Positions 36,727 through 47,275 of a stretch of DNA of 64,000 bases are shown here, in pieces. Within the stretch, counting starts at the first letter, position 1, and the number at the start of each line of letters is the position of its first letter. This stretch comes from Hymenopellis radicata (lineage: Eukaryota; Basidiomycota; Agaricomycetes; Agaricales; Physalacriaceae). A program made the translations under genes and the position numbers. Under the pieces are notes generated by a model. The model was given only the letters and a program-made list of their open reading frames with translations. It had not been told where the DNA came from and did not search any database. Location of the stretch: NCBI GenBank assembly GCA_015501595.1, contig JADNRX010000032.1:1-64000 (forward strand). The letters run 5' to 3'.

Positions 36727-37780
36727 TCAGACAATGGGGAAGTAATTATACTTTTTCTTTGTTATGTTGATGACCAGGGAAGGCCATAAATAATACATAG
36801 TCGGTCCGACGGCGTACGAAGCTGGCATGATGATGGTTTCTCGAGATTGTCAACGGCTTGGATGCATCGCTTGGCGACGGCTGCAACTTTGAGTCCGTGC
36901 TTGTCCGGATCTACTTCGCGAACGACACCCATATCGACAGCCGACTCACGGAATGCTCCTTCAACCGTGGCAGGAAGTACACAGGAAAAGGCGATCGAGG
37001 GGTGCTCGCAGACATGGCCTGGTATAAGACAAGAGAGGCCGCCTTTGTCGATCCGTACAAGGCACGCGTCGGACTGGGAATAGTGGCACCCAAGGATGAC
37101 ACGAGGAGAATGGAAGGCGATTTCGAGGAACGTGTCAACAAGGGGATCTCTAGCGACGTGAGTAACATCTCGTCTTCTTTGGGAGATGCGCTTACAAAAG
37201 TAACTGCGACAATGAGAGGCCCATAATAATTTACACGGGTGGCCGCTTCGGTCGCCGCAAGTGCTTTGCGTATGCCTTCCTTGTCAACATCTGGAAGCAC
37301 TGTTGCGGTATCTGGATTGTCTATTCCCGCTACACCAAGAATAGGTTGCAGAGCAGATACACCTGCGCTCAAGATCAACGTGTCACATCCGTTCCATTCT
37401 GTTGTAAGCGTTCATAGACGGACAAGGAGCATTTGAATGACGTGTCTCTTACCGTTGACAAGGATTTCGCGTAGGGTAACCATATCGTCAATCGCCGAAA
37501 CATCGCCGACGAATGAGAGGAGTCTATTCGGAGACCCAGCCTCCTGCACGACGGCGTCTAGTTTATCCTGTCGCCGGCCAACTATACAGACTTTGGCCCC
37601 TCGGTCCAGATACTGTTTAGCAATCTCGCGACCGATACCAGTACCGCCTCCGAGAACGAGAACCCGTTCTTCGCTCTGTGCTATTTTGGACAAGCGAGCA
37701 GGGGTCCGCGTATAACGCCATAGTTGTCGAAGCAGGAGGAGAGCTGGAATACCTGCCAGCAAGATCGTCGACCTAGTCAT
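36727..37780 (-). CDS. short-chain dehydrogenase/reductase (SDR)
   Basis: NAD(P)-dependent oxidoreductase, probably ER-membrane associated because of its hydrophobic N-terminus (STILLAGIPALLLLRQL). Exons 37453-37780, 37196-37398 and 36727-37147. The Rossmann motif is LVLGGGTGIGREIA; NNAG is replaced by LSAG (TLILSAGVSA). The catalytic Ser is in LLVSSLGA and Tyr/Lys are in LYGSTKAASLVLYQ. The C-terminus (PTMYYLWPSLV) fits DHRS7-like or fungal 3-ketosphinganine-reductase-like proteins. Two frame breaks: a T is missing near 37010 (AMS to CEHPSIAFS) and an A is missing in the AAA near 36852 (NLEK to TIIMP). Both are single-base run changes, and after repair the frame runs on to a TGA at 36727. 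The start is the first ATG, 220 bases upstream of the carboxypeptidase in tandem. Confidence 0.8.
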
Positions 37781-38297
37781 CGAAAATTCCTGGGCGCAAA
37801 GCTCAGATCAAAAATCGAGGAAATTATATTTGTGCAAAATTCGGTCCGAGGCCCTACCCAGCCACGTGCTCCGGACCGACGAAGCAAGTTGGAATACTTA
37901 CATCCACATCAGATGCACATTCACGGATATTCATCGACTCATGCAAGTCTTAAATGGGCCCAGGCTCATAAAATATGACCTCAAGAACGCCTTGAGCATC
38001 AATTTGCATACTACCGGCGACTGAATAGTGAACCGAGCTGGTCCGCCCCGCGCCACACATGAGATCTAGCAATAACTGGCGTGGATAACAATCAAATAAC
38101 CTTTCACGCAACGCTGAGCTTATTATTAGTCGATTACGGATATCCTGAACGTCGCCGCGTTCTTTGTTTCGCCTTCATTTGGTGCTCGTCTTCTGTATGC
38201 AATCCTTAGTGGGAGGAAACGATGTTTTACAAGTCTGAAAGATGGTGGTGGGGGTATGGGCTACATTGAATGTTGAATATATGATACGCTCTCGAGC
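37781..38297. other. intergenic between GH6 and SDR genes
   Basis: About 500 bases: promoter of the SDR gene and 3' flank of the GH6 gene. No ORF is supported. Confidence 0.4.
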
Positions 38298-39677
38298 TTA
38301 GAACTGTGGCACTGCGTTCTTCAACAACATCTCAAAGTACGCCTGGTTCCATTGGCCGGCCTCGGGTGCTGGCTTGAAGGCTATGAACAATGCATGAGAT
38401 ATCATAGTTGAAACAAAACACAGGAATTACACACCATCATCAAGACCGCAGAACGAGTCGTAACGGACAGCAGACGAGTCACTGGTGCCATCAGATTCAC
38501 CACCAGGCTTGACCCATACGAAGGCATCGGCGAGCGTCTCGCCAGTGTCAGCGGTAGGGCGCACTCCGAAACCAGCGCCGTTGACGTTGCACCAGTCACC
38601 CCAGGCATCACGGAGACCCTGTACAGCGTTGCGACCAGTGTCGACTATGGCGTGGTTGGGCATGCCAGCATTAGCGAGGTAGCCTCCGAAGATGGTGACG
38701 TATCGCTGCTCATCCTGGCACTTGTCGTACTGGCCATCGGGGTCGTTTTCGAACTCGCCGGGGTTCTTAATCCAAGCGTTCCAACCGGCGACGTTGGTAG
38801 AGATACCGTGCAGAGAAGAGGGAGAGCCAGCCGCCTTGTAGACATTTGAGAGCTCAGTTGCTCCGGGTTCTGTCCTCAACAATGAATACAATGATGCAAA
38901 CGACGAAGTGAGGGCAAACTCACGCAGATTGGCGTCCCATCCGAGCCAGCCACCATGGCCTGCGTCAACGTACATGGCGACGTTGGGGAGGTTCAGCTGC
39001 TGGAAGGCGTAGGCGACACCGTCACGGTACCCGGATGCCGAGTTTTGGCAAGTCGTAAGGTTAGAGTTGGTGACCAAGTTAGGCAAAGAGTCAGGCTCGA
39101 TGATAGCAGCGATAGCGATGTTCGGGTTGTTCTTGACGATGGCAGCAATAGCTAAAAAAACAGTTGAGATGCATATTATGAATGTAAGTAATGGAACTCA
39201 CGGTCAATGTATTCAGACTTGTATCTGTCGAGCTCCCCAACGGCCAACTCTCCGTTAGACGCTTTTGCAGCGCAATCACGTCCTGGTAAGTCATAGATGA
39301 CAACACCGAAGATCTCAGAGCAGTCAGTCTCCTGGAGGTAGCTTTCAAACGTGGCAATGGTCGAGATTGTGTCCCTACAAGGGCGTTAACTTCGCGACAA
39401 AAGGCAACACATGAAATTCTTACAGCCACAGGAAAGATCCAACATCAGCGACCGCGAGAGCGGCGTTCGTCAACGATGTGTCAGTCATATTTTGAGCAGC
39501 AGCCCGGACGCGGTCGCCATAATAACTGTTCGCATGGAGAGTACGGGTTGAGAAAGGGTTCTCGGATTGGGAGATAGTGACGGCCGAATTACAGGCTGCC
39601 CTCTTTTTGTTTTGGGAGGGTGCAGCGAGTGCAACGGCGGTGCCGAGAGAGATGGACAGGAGAGTCGAGTACCTCAT
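38298..39677 (-). CDS. GH6 cellobiohydrolase without a cellulose-binding module
   Basis: Secreted cellulase attacking cellulose from the non-reducing end. Exons 39424-39677, 39202-39374, 38924-39151, 38435-38869 and 38298-38380 give 390 residues, all in phase. Signal peptide (MRYSTLLSISLGTAVALA), then a probable KR cleavage site (SQNKKRAAC). The GH6 active-site segments are VVIYDLPGRDCAAKASNGE and the catalytic-acid motif IIEPDSLPNLVTN. Further family blocks are MYVDAGHGGWLGWDAN, HGISTNVAGWNAW, WGDWCNVNGAGFGVRPT and FVWVKPGGESDGTSD. The third-intron acceptor is GGACAG, which gives the expected NLQPGATEL. There is no CBM1 or Ser/Thr linker between signal peptide and catalytic domain, so it is a single-domain enzyme. 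Confidence 0.93.
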
Positions 39678-39730
39678 GCTGATGCTAGAGAGCGTTGTCC
39701 AGTGAAAAACAATGAAGAAGCATCGTCTCC

Positions 39731-39737
39731 TTATATA
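39731..39737 (-). promoter_or_regulatory. TATA box of the GH6 gene
   Basis: On the minus strand the bases read TATATAA, 54-60 bases before the GH6 ATG at 39677, a usual spacing for a highly expressed fungal secretome gene. Confidence 0.5.
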
Positions 39738-39740
39738 CCA

Positions 39741-40789
39741 CATGCCCCGTAGGAATCCTTTTCAAGAACATGGTCCTTTAACCAGCTAAAGCTTCCGGTG
39801 ATGAGGCGTCGGGTGGCCTCGCGGAAAGACGTCGGCGGTAGAAAGAAGAGGTATTTACACCGAGAGTTTGTCATGAGGCCAAGCTTCAAAAGAGACGTTA
39901 CTAGCCTCTGTGACAGGCGTCTAATTGTCTAATAGGAAAAACCATCAAGGAAAGTAGCATCACGGACGATCCCTGAAAACGACGGGAGAGCGCAGGAGCA
40001 TTGGCTACAGAACGAAAACACTAGTAGGGATGTTTAGGGTAGAAGTTCCAGCACCATACCATCCGACTGCGAGTACCAAGCGAAGATGAAGTTAGTTCGG
40101 AAAGATTGCTCCACATCTTGACCGTTGCGAAGTCCTGAAAGTCGAGCGGGATAAGGTCGGATGAGTAGACAGGTGATCCTTTCGCGTAAACATCTAGGCT
40201 TGCCCTCGTATGCAATTGCTATGATGGCAGTCGAAGAATTGTTGACGAATGAGAGTTCGGAGAAACGACGGTGTACGGCTGCAAAAGCAAGCTATATCAG
40301 ATTAAAATGAGCAGATTTCAAGACCGTTTCGTCACCTCGCAAGGACATAACTCGGAAAGAAAAGCTTAGCTTGTAGCGGGGGTACTTGGGTCATGTCCAG
40401 CATGCAAGAAGACTGGGCGGCCGCGCAAAGGTGACGCGATAGCGACAATGTTGCTGGAGAAATAGGGAAGTCGTCGAGAAAAGCTCGAGGCCTCGGATAA
40501 AGTCAACACAAGTATAGACGATGTCACGATGGAGGTCATGGTCCAAGCTAGGACGCCACGATCGATCGGGAATTATTTTTGTCTTCCTTGCCATCATGTC
40601 ACACGTATACTATGCCATCCTCCAGCTGAAATATGTCTTTTACGAGCACAAATTGTTCGCATCAAGCCATCCTTCACGCAAGTCTTGGGCTCAATTGAGC
40701 TGAGGCTGCGTCTAACAGCACAGGTGGGAGCCTTATCTGATGATGACTGTTGTTCACCCTGATCCCTGCTTGACCAGTAATAATGTGGG
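39741..40789. other. intergenic with unassigned minus-strand ORFs
   Basis: Minus-strand frames at 40391-40597 (68 residues, HRDIVYTCVDFIRGLELFST) and 40021-40215 read as protein-like, but carry no known motif. They might be pieces of one broken gene, with frame changes between about 40200 and 40400. Not supported as a gene. Confidence 0.25.
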
Positions 40790-40791
40790 GA

Positions 40792-42435
40792 CGTTTACCT
40801 AGTACCCACAAAGCTGATACACCACATTGCTGTCGACCTCCTTGTTGAAGACTCCGGCGCGCGGTCTGTTTACCAGCTCCATCTGGTCAACAAAGCGGTT
40901 TCAGCATACGCCCGTCGCTGCTTATTCCAGAACCTATCCATAAACGTCTGCCGCGATCCATACGTTGCCGCTCAAACGCTGCATCAAGCAGTTGGCGCTG
41001 CTATTAGTATTGGAAACGCATGTGCCTGCTTCAATACCACGCAGGATACGTACCTTTAACGGAAGACTGTCCCGTATCTTTCGTCCTGGCGCCTAGTTTC
41101 GAATCCGGGAGCGATGGAGCGTTACAGTCCCAGTTCTAGGGTACTTCAAAGAGGAGGCTCGTACAGATCAATTTGTAACTACCGTCCTACTGGACGGCTT
41201 TCGGACGCTGTTATCGGTCCGTACTCTTGTCTTGGACAACGCGAAATTCTACGGAGGTCCTGCCTCGCTTCATTCGTTCATTTCCGAAATTCCAAATCTC
41301 GAACGTCTGTGTATAAGAGGCGTTACTTCCCCCTCACAATGGGGGTTCCCAAACAATGCGTCGAAATTGGTCATTCTGCTTCTGCACCATTCAGAAGATT
41401 ATCCCCGCACATGTCAACCCCTTCTACGAGTTTGGCGTTGGACCCGAAGAATCAGAAAGGGTCTTTTCACCCACCAATTGAGGAGTATCCCCTCTTCCCC
41501 TAGTCATCTTACTCTCGACCTCCACCATGCAAGAGCAGCACTCTCTTGGGTTATGATGCTAGGAAATGTTTAGCAAGCTTTCGTCCCTCGAAATATACTC
41601 CAATGCATTTTGAGCGTGGGCTAGTCGGCTGATGGCAATCCGGAATTCTTGAAACAACTTCTGGCAAGCGTGCCCAACATAGTTCACTTGACCTTCCGAT
41701 GGCGGGCGACGCGTCCGATCCCATTCGACGCTATCTTTCAGCCCGATTAAAGCTCGAGCACCTCGCTTCTCACTTTGCATCTTCAAGTTGCATGTGAGAG
41801 GCAGACATGGCTCTCATGTAGGGCATGGCTTCATTCCCCGACGCGCTCGATACGTGACCTACCTCTCAAGCACGTCCAGGTCACGTTGGATCTCAACTTT
41901 GCCAGCATGTCGTGCGAAGACATCGACGCGCCTACTTTCGCCACCGATGAGTCCTTGTGCAGAGAAGATCGTACTGTAGATGTGCGCGTAGGGGTGTTTG
42001 ACAGGGCTATCGTTCGCGAGCCAGATATCGCGCCCCTCTTCCTTGGGATTAGATTACACTGCGGACGAACTTATGGAGAAAGGATGGAGTTGTGTTAAAA
42101 ACGCCTTCTGGCTCTGTCAAGAACGACAATCGGTTAAGGTAGGACTCTGGCTTTCAAGTGTTTCAATTATTCTTTACGAAGTTAGCTCCTTAACTCCTTT
42201 CATAGGTAGCGAGGAGCACTGGATCCTGAATATTTCGATTATCTTTCGACTCTTTAACTTATTACGATTGAGGTACCCACGGTTCCGTCGTGCTTCTTCA
42301 TTATGCGCTAGCGAAGATATACGATGGCTTACGGCCTCTCTTTGCGCCTTGAAGCATGTTCAATACATCGAGAAGCTCCCGAGTACATCCCTTTTAGAGA
42401 TGACAGTGACAAGACAGGACCTTGGTGACTATTGA
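40792..42435 (+). pseudogene. degenerate F-box/LRR-like gene
   Basis: An F-box-like opening is seen at about 40810-41055 (VPTKLIHHIAVDLLVEDS, QLHLVNKAVSAYARRCLFQN). Leucine-rich pieces follow in other frames: LDNAKFYGGPASLHSFI and EIPNLERLCIRG (41230-41340), and 41998-42435 (ILNISIIFRLFNLLRLRY, LCALKHVQYIEKL). I could not join these with single-base corrections or introns as I could in other genes here, and no clear ATG precedes the first piece. It may be a decayed copy, or a real gene with many introns and indels. Confidence 0.4.
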
Positions 42436-43318
42436 CATTTCTCAACACAATTCTGCCTGATCATGGAGAAGGACAATGCAGGCACAATGCAGAACGCTCC
42501 ATTTCTTTCAGACGACTCGGACGTGCGCCACAAGAAATGATGAATTGAAGCTAAACAACAAGGCATGCGGCAGATCAGATAGGACAGCACGAGAAGTAAG
42601 AAAGGTTCCAGAATGAATTGAAAGAGAAAGGATATAAATTAGAATGAGTAAGTTGGACGTCGGGAAGATCATGCCCGTTCTTTTGAAAGAGTCTAACGTC
42701 GTTGTTCTAGTCAGACTTTACAAGACATTCAAGGCGGGCTTTACTGTAACTTTCGACTTTGACCAAGCAATGCGTAGTAAGTAGTCTGGTCTTACAACGT
42801 TGTTCAGACATGAGTCGCGATACGACGCGCTTGTCTCCTTGAGGGACTGCGACTCGGACGTATGCGGGCGTACTGGCAATGCGGGAATTTAATATTTCAC
42901 AGTTTGATGGATTGGAGGGATTCATTGATCAAGGGAGCTATACACCGAGTGTTGATTGGCGAGCGCTTTCGAAACCCCAAGCAAGATGTGATATGTAGCG
43001 ATAACCTTCCCCGCAGGATCGTTCGAGGGAAAGGTCGCGTCATACGAATGAATAGGGGGGAACAATATACATGGATCGTACGAGGACACAAGGCTGCGAA
43101 GGGTAGATACGCTTCGGGACGGCGAAACGGGGAGCATAAGCCAAAGTCTGAAAAGATTGTCTGAGAGGACGCGAGTGAACCGGCTCGGATCGTGATTACG
43201 GCAACTGAGATTGCACGTCTTACCGCAAAGGTTCCCTCCTAAACGGATCCTTTTCAAATGAATGAACTTTGTATATATAGCCCCGCACTTTGGTCCCCCA
43301 TCTCACTGTGTCGCCGCC
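42436..43318. other. intergenic, nothing recognised before the acidic-protein gene
   Basis: About 880 bases with short overlapping ORFs on both strands and no motif. The last 50 bases hold a TATATATAG element for the next gene. Confidence 0.4.
43271..43279 (+). promoter_or_regulatory. TATA box of the acidic serine-rich gene
   Basis: TATATATAG starts about 48 bases before the ATG at 43319. Because it lies downstream of an in-frame ATG at 43262, it argues that translation starts at 43319 and not at 43262. Confidence 0.45.
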
Positions 43319-43885
43319 ATGCAGAGCATCCTTGATCCTACTTACTGCTCGAAGCAGACAACTCAACCACGCGTCTATATAGACCGCAAAGGAAACATGC
43401 ACGATCCAGACTACCGACACTTTCCCTTGGTCGCGTCGTACTCCACGTCTAGCACATCGTCCTCTGCTTCGGAGGCGGAGGAGGAATACGTCGACCCTTT
43501 CTCTCCCCAGCGACGCCGCTCTGGCTCGCTTAACTGGTCTACCAGTGGTAGTCCCAGATACTATCCATCACCACCCATCTCCTCATCACCGCAGTCCTCG
43601 CTCCCGCCATTCGATGCACAGAAATTGCGCAAAAATCACATTAAGCGCCGGGGTTCGCTGGAATCATACCTCGAGGCGGACGAGGAAGAGTCCGAGGTTG
43701 AAGGCGAGGAATACTCGTCGGACGAGGAAGTTTCAGAAGATGCTGAGGAGAAGAAGAAGAGCGAGTTGTCGTGTTCCGAGGCAATGAAGAGGCAGCTCCA
43801 AACTATATCGTTCACCATGAGCGTGGGGGCGTTCCGAGCTCGTCGAAGGGTCAGAAAGGTTCTCAGTCGTCGGGCGACTTCATGA
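43319..43885 (+). CDS. acidic serine-rich protein of unknown function
   Basis: Single exon, 188 residues from the ATG at 43319. N-terminal motif QPRVYIDRKGNMHDPDYRHFP, then a Ser-rich stretch, then SPPISSSPQSSLPPFDAQKLRKNHIKRR. A long Glu/Asp-rich run follows (about residues 125-160), ending in a basic tail (ARRRVRKVLSRRATS). This looks like a disordered nuclear or chaperone-type protein. The first 40 residues (DPDYRHFP) look conserved, but I do not know the family. Confidence 0.55.
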   Translation: MQSILDPTYCSKQTTQPRVYIDRKGNMHDPDYRHFPLVASYSTSSTSSSASEAEEEYVDPFSPQRRRSGSLNWSTSGSPRYYPSPPISSSPQSSLPPFDAQKLRKNHIKRRGSLESYLEADEEESEVEGEEYSSDEEVSEDAEEKKKSELSCSEAMKRQLQTISFTMSVGAFRARRRVRKVLSRRATS

Positions 43886-44621
43886 GCCTTCCTCGATTCA
43901 CTCATCTCACATCCGCATACCATATACCCCGCACACTACAACGCCGTCTACAATTGCTACTCTCCTCGCATCATACCCTTCGCATCGTCACCTCGCATCC
44001 TTATTTTTATCGCATTATTTCGGACATATCAAATGAACAGGCTTCATATTATCCTTTGTGTGATTCGAGTCGTGTATAAACGAGAGTTCGTTGTTTACAA
44101 GCGTCGGAGCTCGGAGGAACGAAAAGAGAGTGATCGCGTCCATTCATTTCTTGGGTTCCGTCTTTCAACAAAGACTGTATGGGCCACGTTCTCGATTAGC
44201 TGCTGTATAACTTGTGTATTTGACGTCATCACGTCGTAACCTTGTCAGGATGAATCTAGAAAGATCAACTAGAAGGCATACATGATGTACTCAATGTGTT
44301 CGAAGGTTCGTTCCAGTCCGGTGCCCAACAAGGAGAGCAGTCTTGTAGCGACGTCCTCACCAACCAGAGAACGCCGTGTCTTGGCCGTGTCGGTCGCGAG
44401 AGCTCGCAGGCACTTATTACTTTACTCACAGTCTACTGTCTGTGACTAATGTTATCATCTCCCGTTCTGTCGGACTATAGCCTCTGACTAACTGTTAGTG
44501 ATGAACTTTGGATGAATGAGAACCTGAGTAATGTCGCTCTCTTGTAACCAGTCAGCATCGAATGGCTGTATATAAAGAAGAAGGCCCTCGAGATTGTAGA
44601 ACTTGATACTTGAACTCGTCT
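43886..44621. other. intergenic, nothing recognised
   Basis: About 735 bases. No frame with protein-like composition. The 3' part is the oxidoreductase promoter. Confidence 0.4.
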
Positions 44622-45911
44622 ATGATGTCTGATTCTTGGCATCGTCGGACTCTCCGCCAAAGGATGGGCATCTACTCATCTCGCGCCGCCTCTTCTTTCA
44701 GAGCCTCTGTTATCGAAATACCAGCTTCGCGCTGTCAGTACCTCCAACTTGGCATCTGCAAAGGCCAGTGCGGACAAATATAGCACCAAAGCGATCACGG
44801 TCAAACCGTACGCTTCAGTAGATGATATCGTTTCCGACCCCGAGCTGGATATGGTTGGTGTATCGGTGAACATTCGGCACCATCTCGAGATAACGAGAAA
44901 GGTGATCGAGGCTGGGAAAATGCTGTTCGTCGAATGGCCTGCTGGAGTCGGATTGAAGGAAACGAAGGTCTTGGCCGATATGGCGCGGGAGAAGAAGATC
45001 AGAAGCATCGTGGGACTCCAAGCCAGGCAGGGACTGATTTTCCGGAAAGTCAAAGCAATCATAGACAGTGGAGAAATTGGAGACGTCCTGTCAACAGCAA
45101 TGGTACGCGACTTGATATCAATTTTTAGAATGAACGTAGCACTAACCAGCGATCAGACGACGCGTACGGGACCTATGGGCGGTATCACCCAGGACGACCT
45201 CTGGAAATCCGCAAGAGTTTGACGCCCTAGCTAATTCACCACATGCTGTCTGGGGCCCGTCGGTCACGGTGGGCATAGAATACCTCCTGAAGAAGGAGAA
45301 CGGGGCCACAACAGACTTCCTGGATCCATTCACACACATCCTTGGCCCCATCGCCTCAGTATCAGCAACAACGGCGACCCAGTTTACATCTGCTCAAGTA
45401 TATGACAAGGACGGGAATCCCACTGGAACCACAGAGTCACAGACCGCGCCATCACAAGTCGCGATAACGGGTGCGCTGAAGAGTGGCGCAATCATGAGCA
45501 TACATTTCCGGGCGGGTATGGAGACACCTCCTAATTCCAAGGCGGCGTTGCCGTTCCTCTGGGTTATCGATGGGACGAAAGGCAGCATCAGAATCGAAAA
45601 CGACCACCCAAACTCGTTTCTGGTGGAGATGTATCCGCACGCGTTTGATCGTGAACGACGAGGTAATTCTGGTGGACGACGACGGGAAGACGAATGAAGG
45701 CAGGGCTTGGGAGGAGTTTTTGAAGGGTCGGGAGAAGGGCAACTATACAGACTTGGAAGATGCGGTCAAGATTAAGGAGATCATTGATGCTATCTGGAGA
45801 AGTGCGGAGCAAGGCGTGCGTGTAGATTTTAGTTGTACCAGTCGAGCAAGTAGTAGTCAAGCAATGATCGGTTTTGTCCTCGTTGTCTTTTACATTTTTT
45901 TATTTTTGTGA
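44622..45911 (+). CDS. GFO/IDH/MocA-family (GAL80-like) oxidoreductase
   Basis: NAD(P)-dependent sugar dehydrogenase or GAL80-type regulator, cytosolic. Two exons, 44622-45102 and about 45150-45911. Rossmann start LGIVGLSAKGWASTHLAPPL, then ISTSNLASAKASADKY, VGVSVNIRHHLEI, KMLFVEWPAGVGL and VGLQARQGLIFRK. The C-terminal domain has LLKKENGAT, FLDPFTHILGPIASVSAT and WVIDGTKGSIRIE. Frame breaks occur near 44632 (one T too many after ATGTCTGA), near 45214 (one A missing before EFDALANSP) and near 45640 (one T too many before LIVNDEVILVDDDG). Each is a one-base run change. The 3' end (IIDAIWRSAEQGV) is repeated at 50859, see the repeat entries. The last 20 codons may be read-through beyond the ancestral stop. 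Confidence 0.72.
45775..45890. repeat. dispersed repeat copy A1: 3' end of the oxidoreductase gene
   Basis: Matches 50859-50970 in GAGATCAT-GATGCTAT-TGGAGAAG and GAGCAAGGCGTG, then TAGTTGT-CCAGTCGAG. Its last 50 bases are also repeated at 46169-46230 (CAAGTAGTAGTCAAGCAA and CCTCGTTGTC), on the other side of the poly-C tract. Divergence is about 10-15 percent by eye. Confidence 0.75.
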
Positions 45912-45984
45912 ATGTAATGAGAATCGACAGTCGCGATCGACTATGTACCCCCCCCGCACGCCTGCCAGACGCCCCGCACCCCAG

Positions 45985-46063
<79 letters not shown>
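45985..46063. repeat. poly-C tract of 79 bases
   Basis: An uninterrupted run of C from 45985 to 46063, preceded by shorter C runs (45950-45984) and followed after 30 bases by a stretch of A and T homopolymers (46098-46178). Such a long pure C run is very unusual in fungal nuclear DNA. It may be an assembly or base-calling artefact. Confidence 0.9.
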
Positions 46064-46065
<2 letters not shown>

Positions 46066-46097
46066 GTCCGAATGTAGCGTCGCATATCGTTTTCTAT

Positions 46098-46178
46098 ATT
46101 TTAAATTTTTTTTTTTTTCGAAAAAATTAAAAAAAATAAATAAAATTTAAAAATAATTTATTTTTTTTTTGTACCAGT
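46098..46178. repeat. low-complexity A/T homopolymer stretch
   Basis: About 80 bases consisting almost only of T and A runs of up to 13. It lies between the poly-C tract and repeat copy A2. No coding content. Confidence 0.8.
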
Positions 46179-46348
46179 CGAGTGCAAGTAGTAGTCAAGC
46201 AAGGATCGGCTTTTGAATGGCCCTCGTTGTCCACCATCACGTGAATGTCAAAAAACGCAGCAGGACACAGACCCCGACTCAGAACGCGTTGTAGAGAAAC
46301 CAAAGCAAAAGCAAAAGCGAAGCAGACAGCCCCTGAATGGCCCGATTG
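46169..46348. repeat. dispersed repeat copy A2: truncated 5' end of HRQ1 gene
   Basis: Corresponds to 50917-51137: leader ACCAGTCGAGTGCAAG and CAAGGATCGG, then CCACCATCACGTGAATGTC with the HRQ1 start, CACAGACCCCGACTCAGAAC and GCGAAGCAGACAGCCCCTG. About 13 bases just after the ATG and a further leader segment are missing relative to the complete copy, so the frame is shifted. The match ends near 46348. It is a partial, non-functional copy of the HRQ1 promoter and first exon. Confidence 0.85.
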
Positions 46349-47275
46349 TAGCGCCTTGTTACAGTAGCATCCATCTACTTGGCACATCATCACCTGTGCC
46401 CACTGCCCACTTTGCCATTACTCGTCATCCTTGCGGGGCGGCGGCCCGCATGGCTGAAGCATTGTCTAGATCAACCCAGTAGCTTGAGCAACCGAGAACG
46501 AATTCCACGAGCTACACTCACTTCGGCCATTTCAAACTTGACGCGTCCAGTGGCCTGGCCGTCAGCGATGGCAAGAAGAGACGTCAGCGGAGGGTGGCCG
46601 ACTACAGATGCGAGCGTATCCCGGTGCTGATGTGTAAGCCAGTCACTGTTCTAATGTGAGCCACTATCCCCGAGGGAAACAAGGTCAAGATCTCTCACTA
46701 TTTAGTCAGGTCCGCATGGCCTATTGACCAAGTGGGTCAATACAGTCTCGTAAGGGAAAGCATCCACGAACCGGTCCCAGTATAACGAGCGTGTACTATA
46801 ACAGCGTCAATCAGCAGTCAACTAAACCCATGACAATCAACGCACAATGCTCTAGCTGTGTATTCGCTGTATAACGTAGCTCCGAAGACTGTCTAAACGA
46901 TTAGTAAGGATAGATTATTTGCGAAAAATACAGCTTCACCATGGTTTAATGAGAGTTCGACTGTTTACACTTGTTTCTCTGACACGATCGGATGGATATA
47001 TCCAAATTTGCTTCCTGCGCTCACCCACCTCCATTTTGGCTTTGAAACGAAGACCTGTTGACACTCTTTCTTACCGCCACCTTTCCCCGACGACAAATTG
47101 TCAGTGAATAAGCACCCATTTTGGAATTGTAAGCAGCGGGAGCCCGCCCAGGTTGTTTATACTTACGTGGAGGATATTTCGGACTCGCCACCGCTGACAC
47201 TTATGCGACAGGCTGGAATAGGTCTGAAGGACGGACGACAGTGGTCGGCTTATGACATCGTTTCATCGTTTTACC
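46349..47275. other. intergenic between the HRQ1 fragment and MTR4
   Basis: About 930 bases without a supported ORF; the 3' part is the MTR4 promoter. The junction where similarity to HRQ1 ends (about 46348) has no obvious mobile-element boundary. Confidence 0.4.

Noticed and set aside
45900..46150. Poly-Pro and poly-Gly ORFs across the poly-C tract
   Set aside because: They arise only from the C run and have no coding support on either side.
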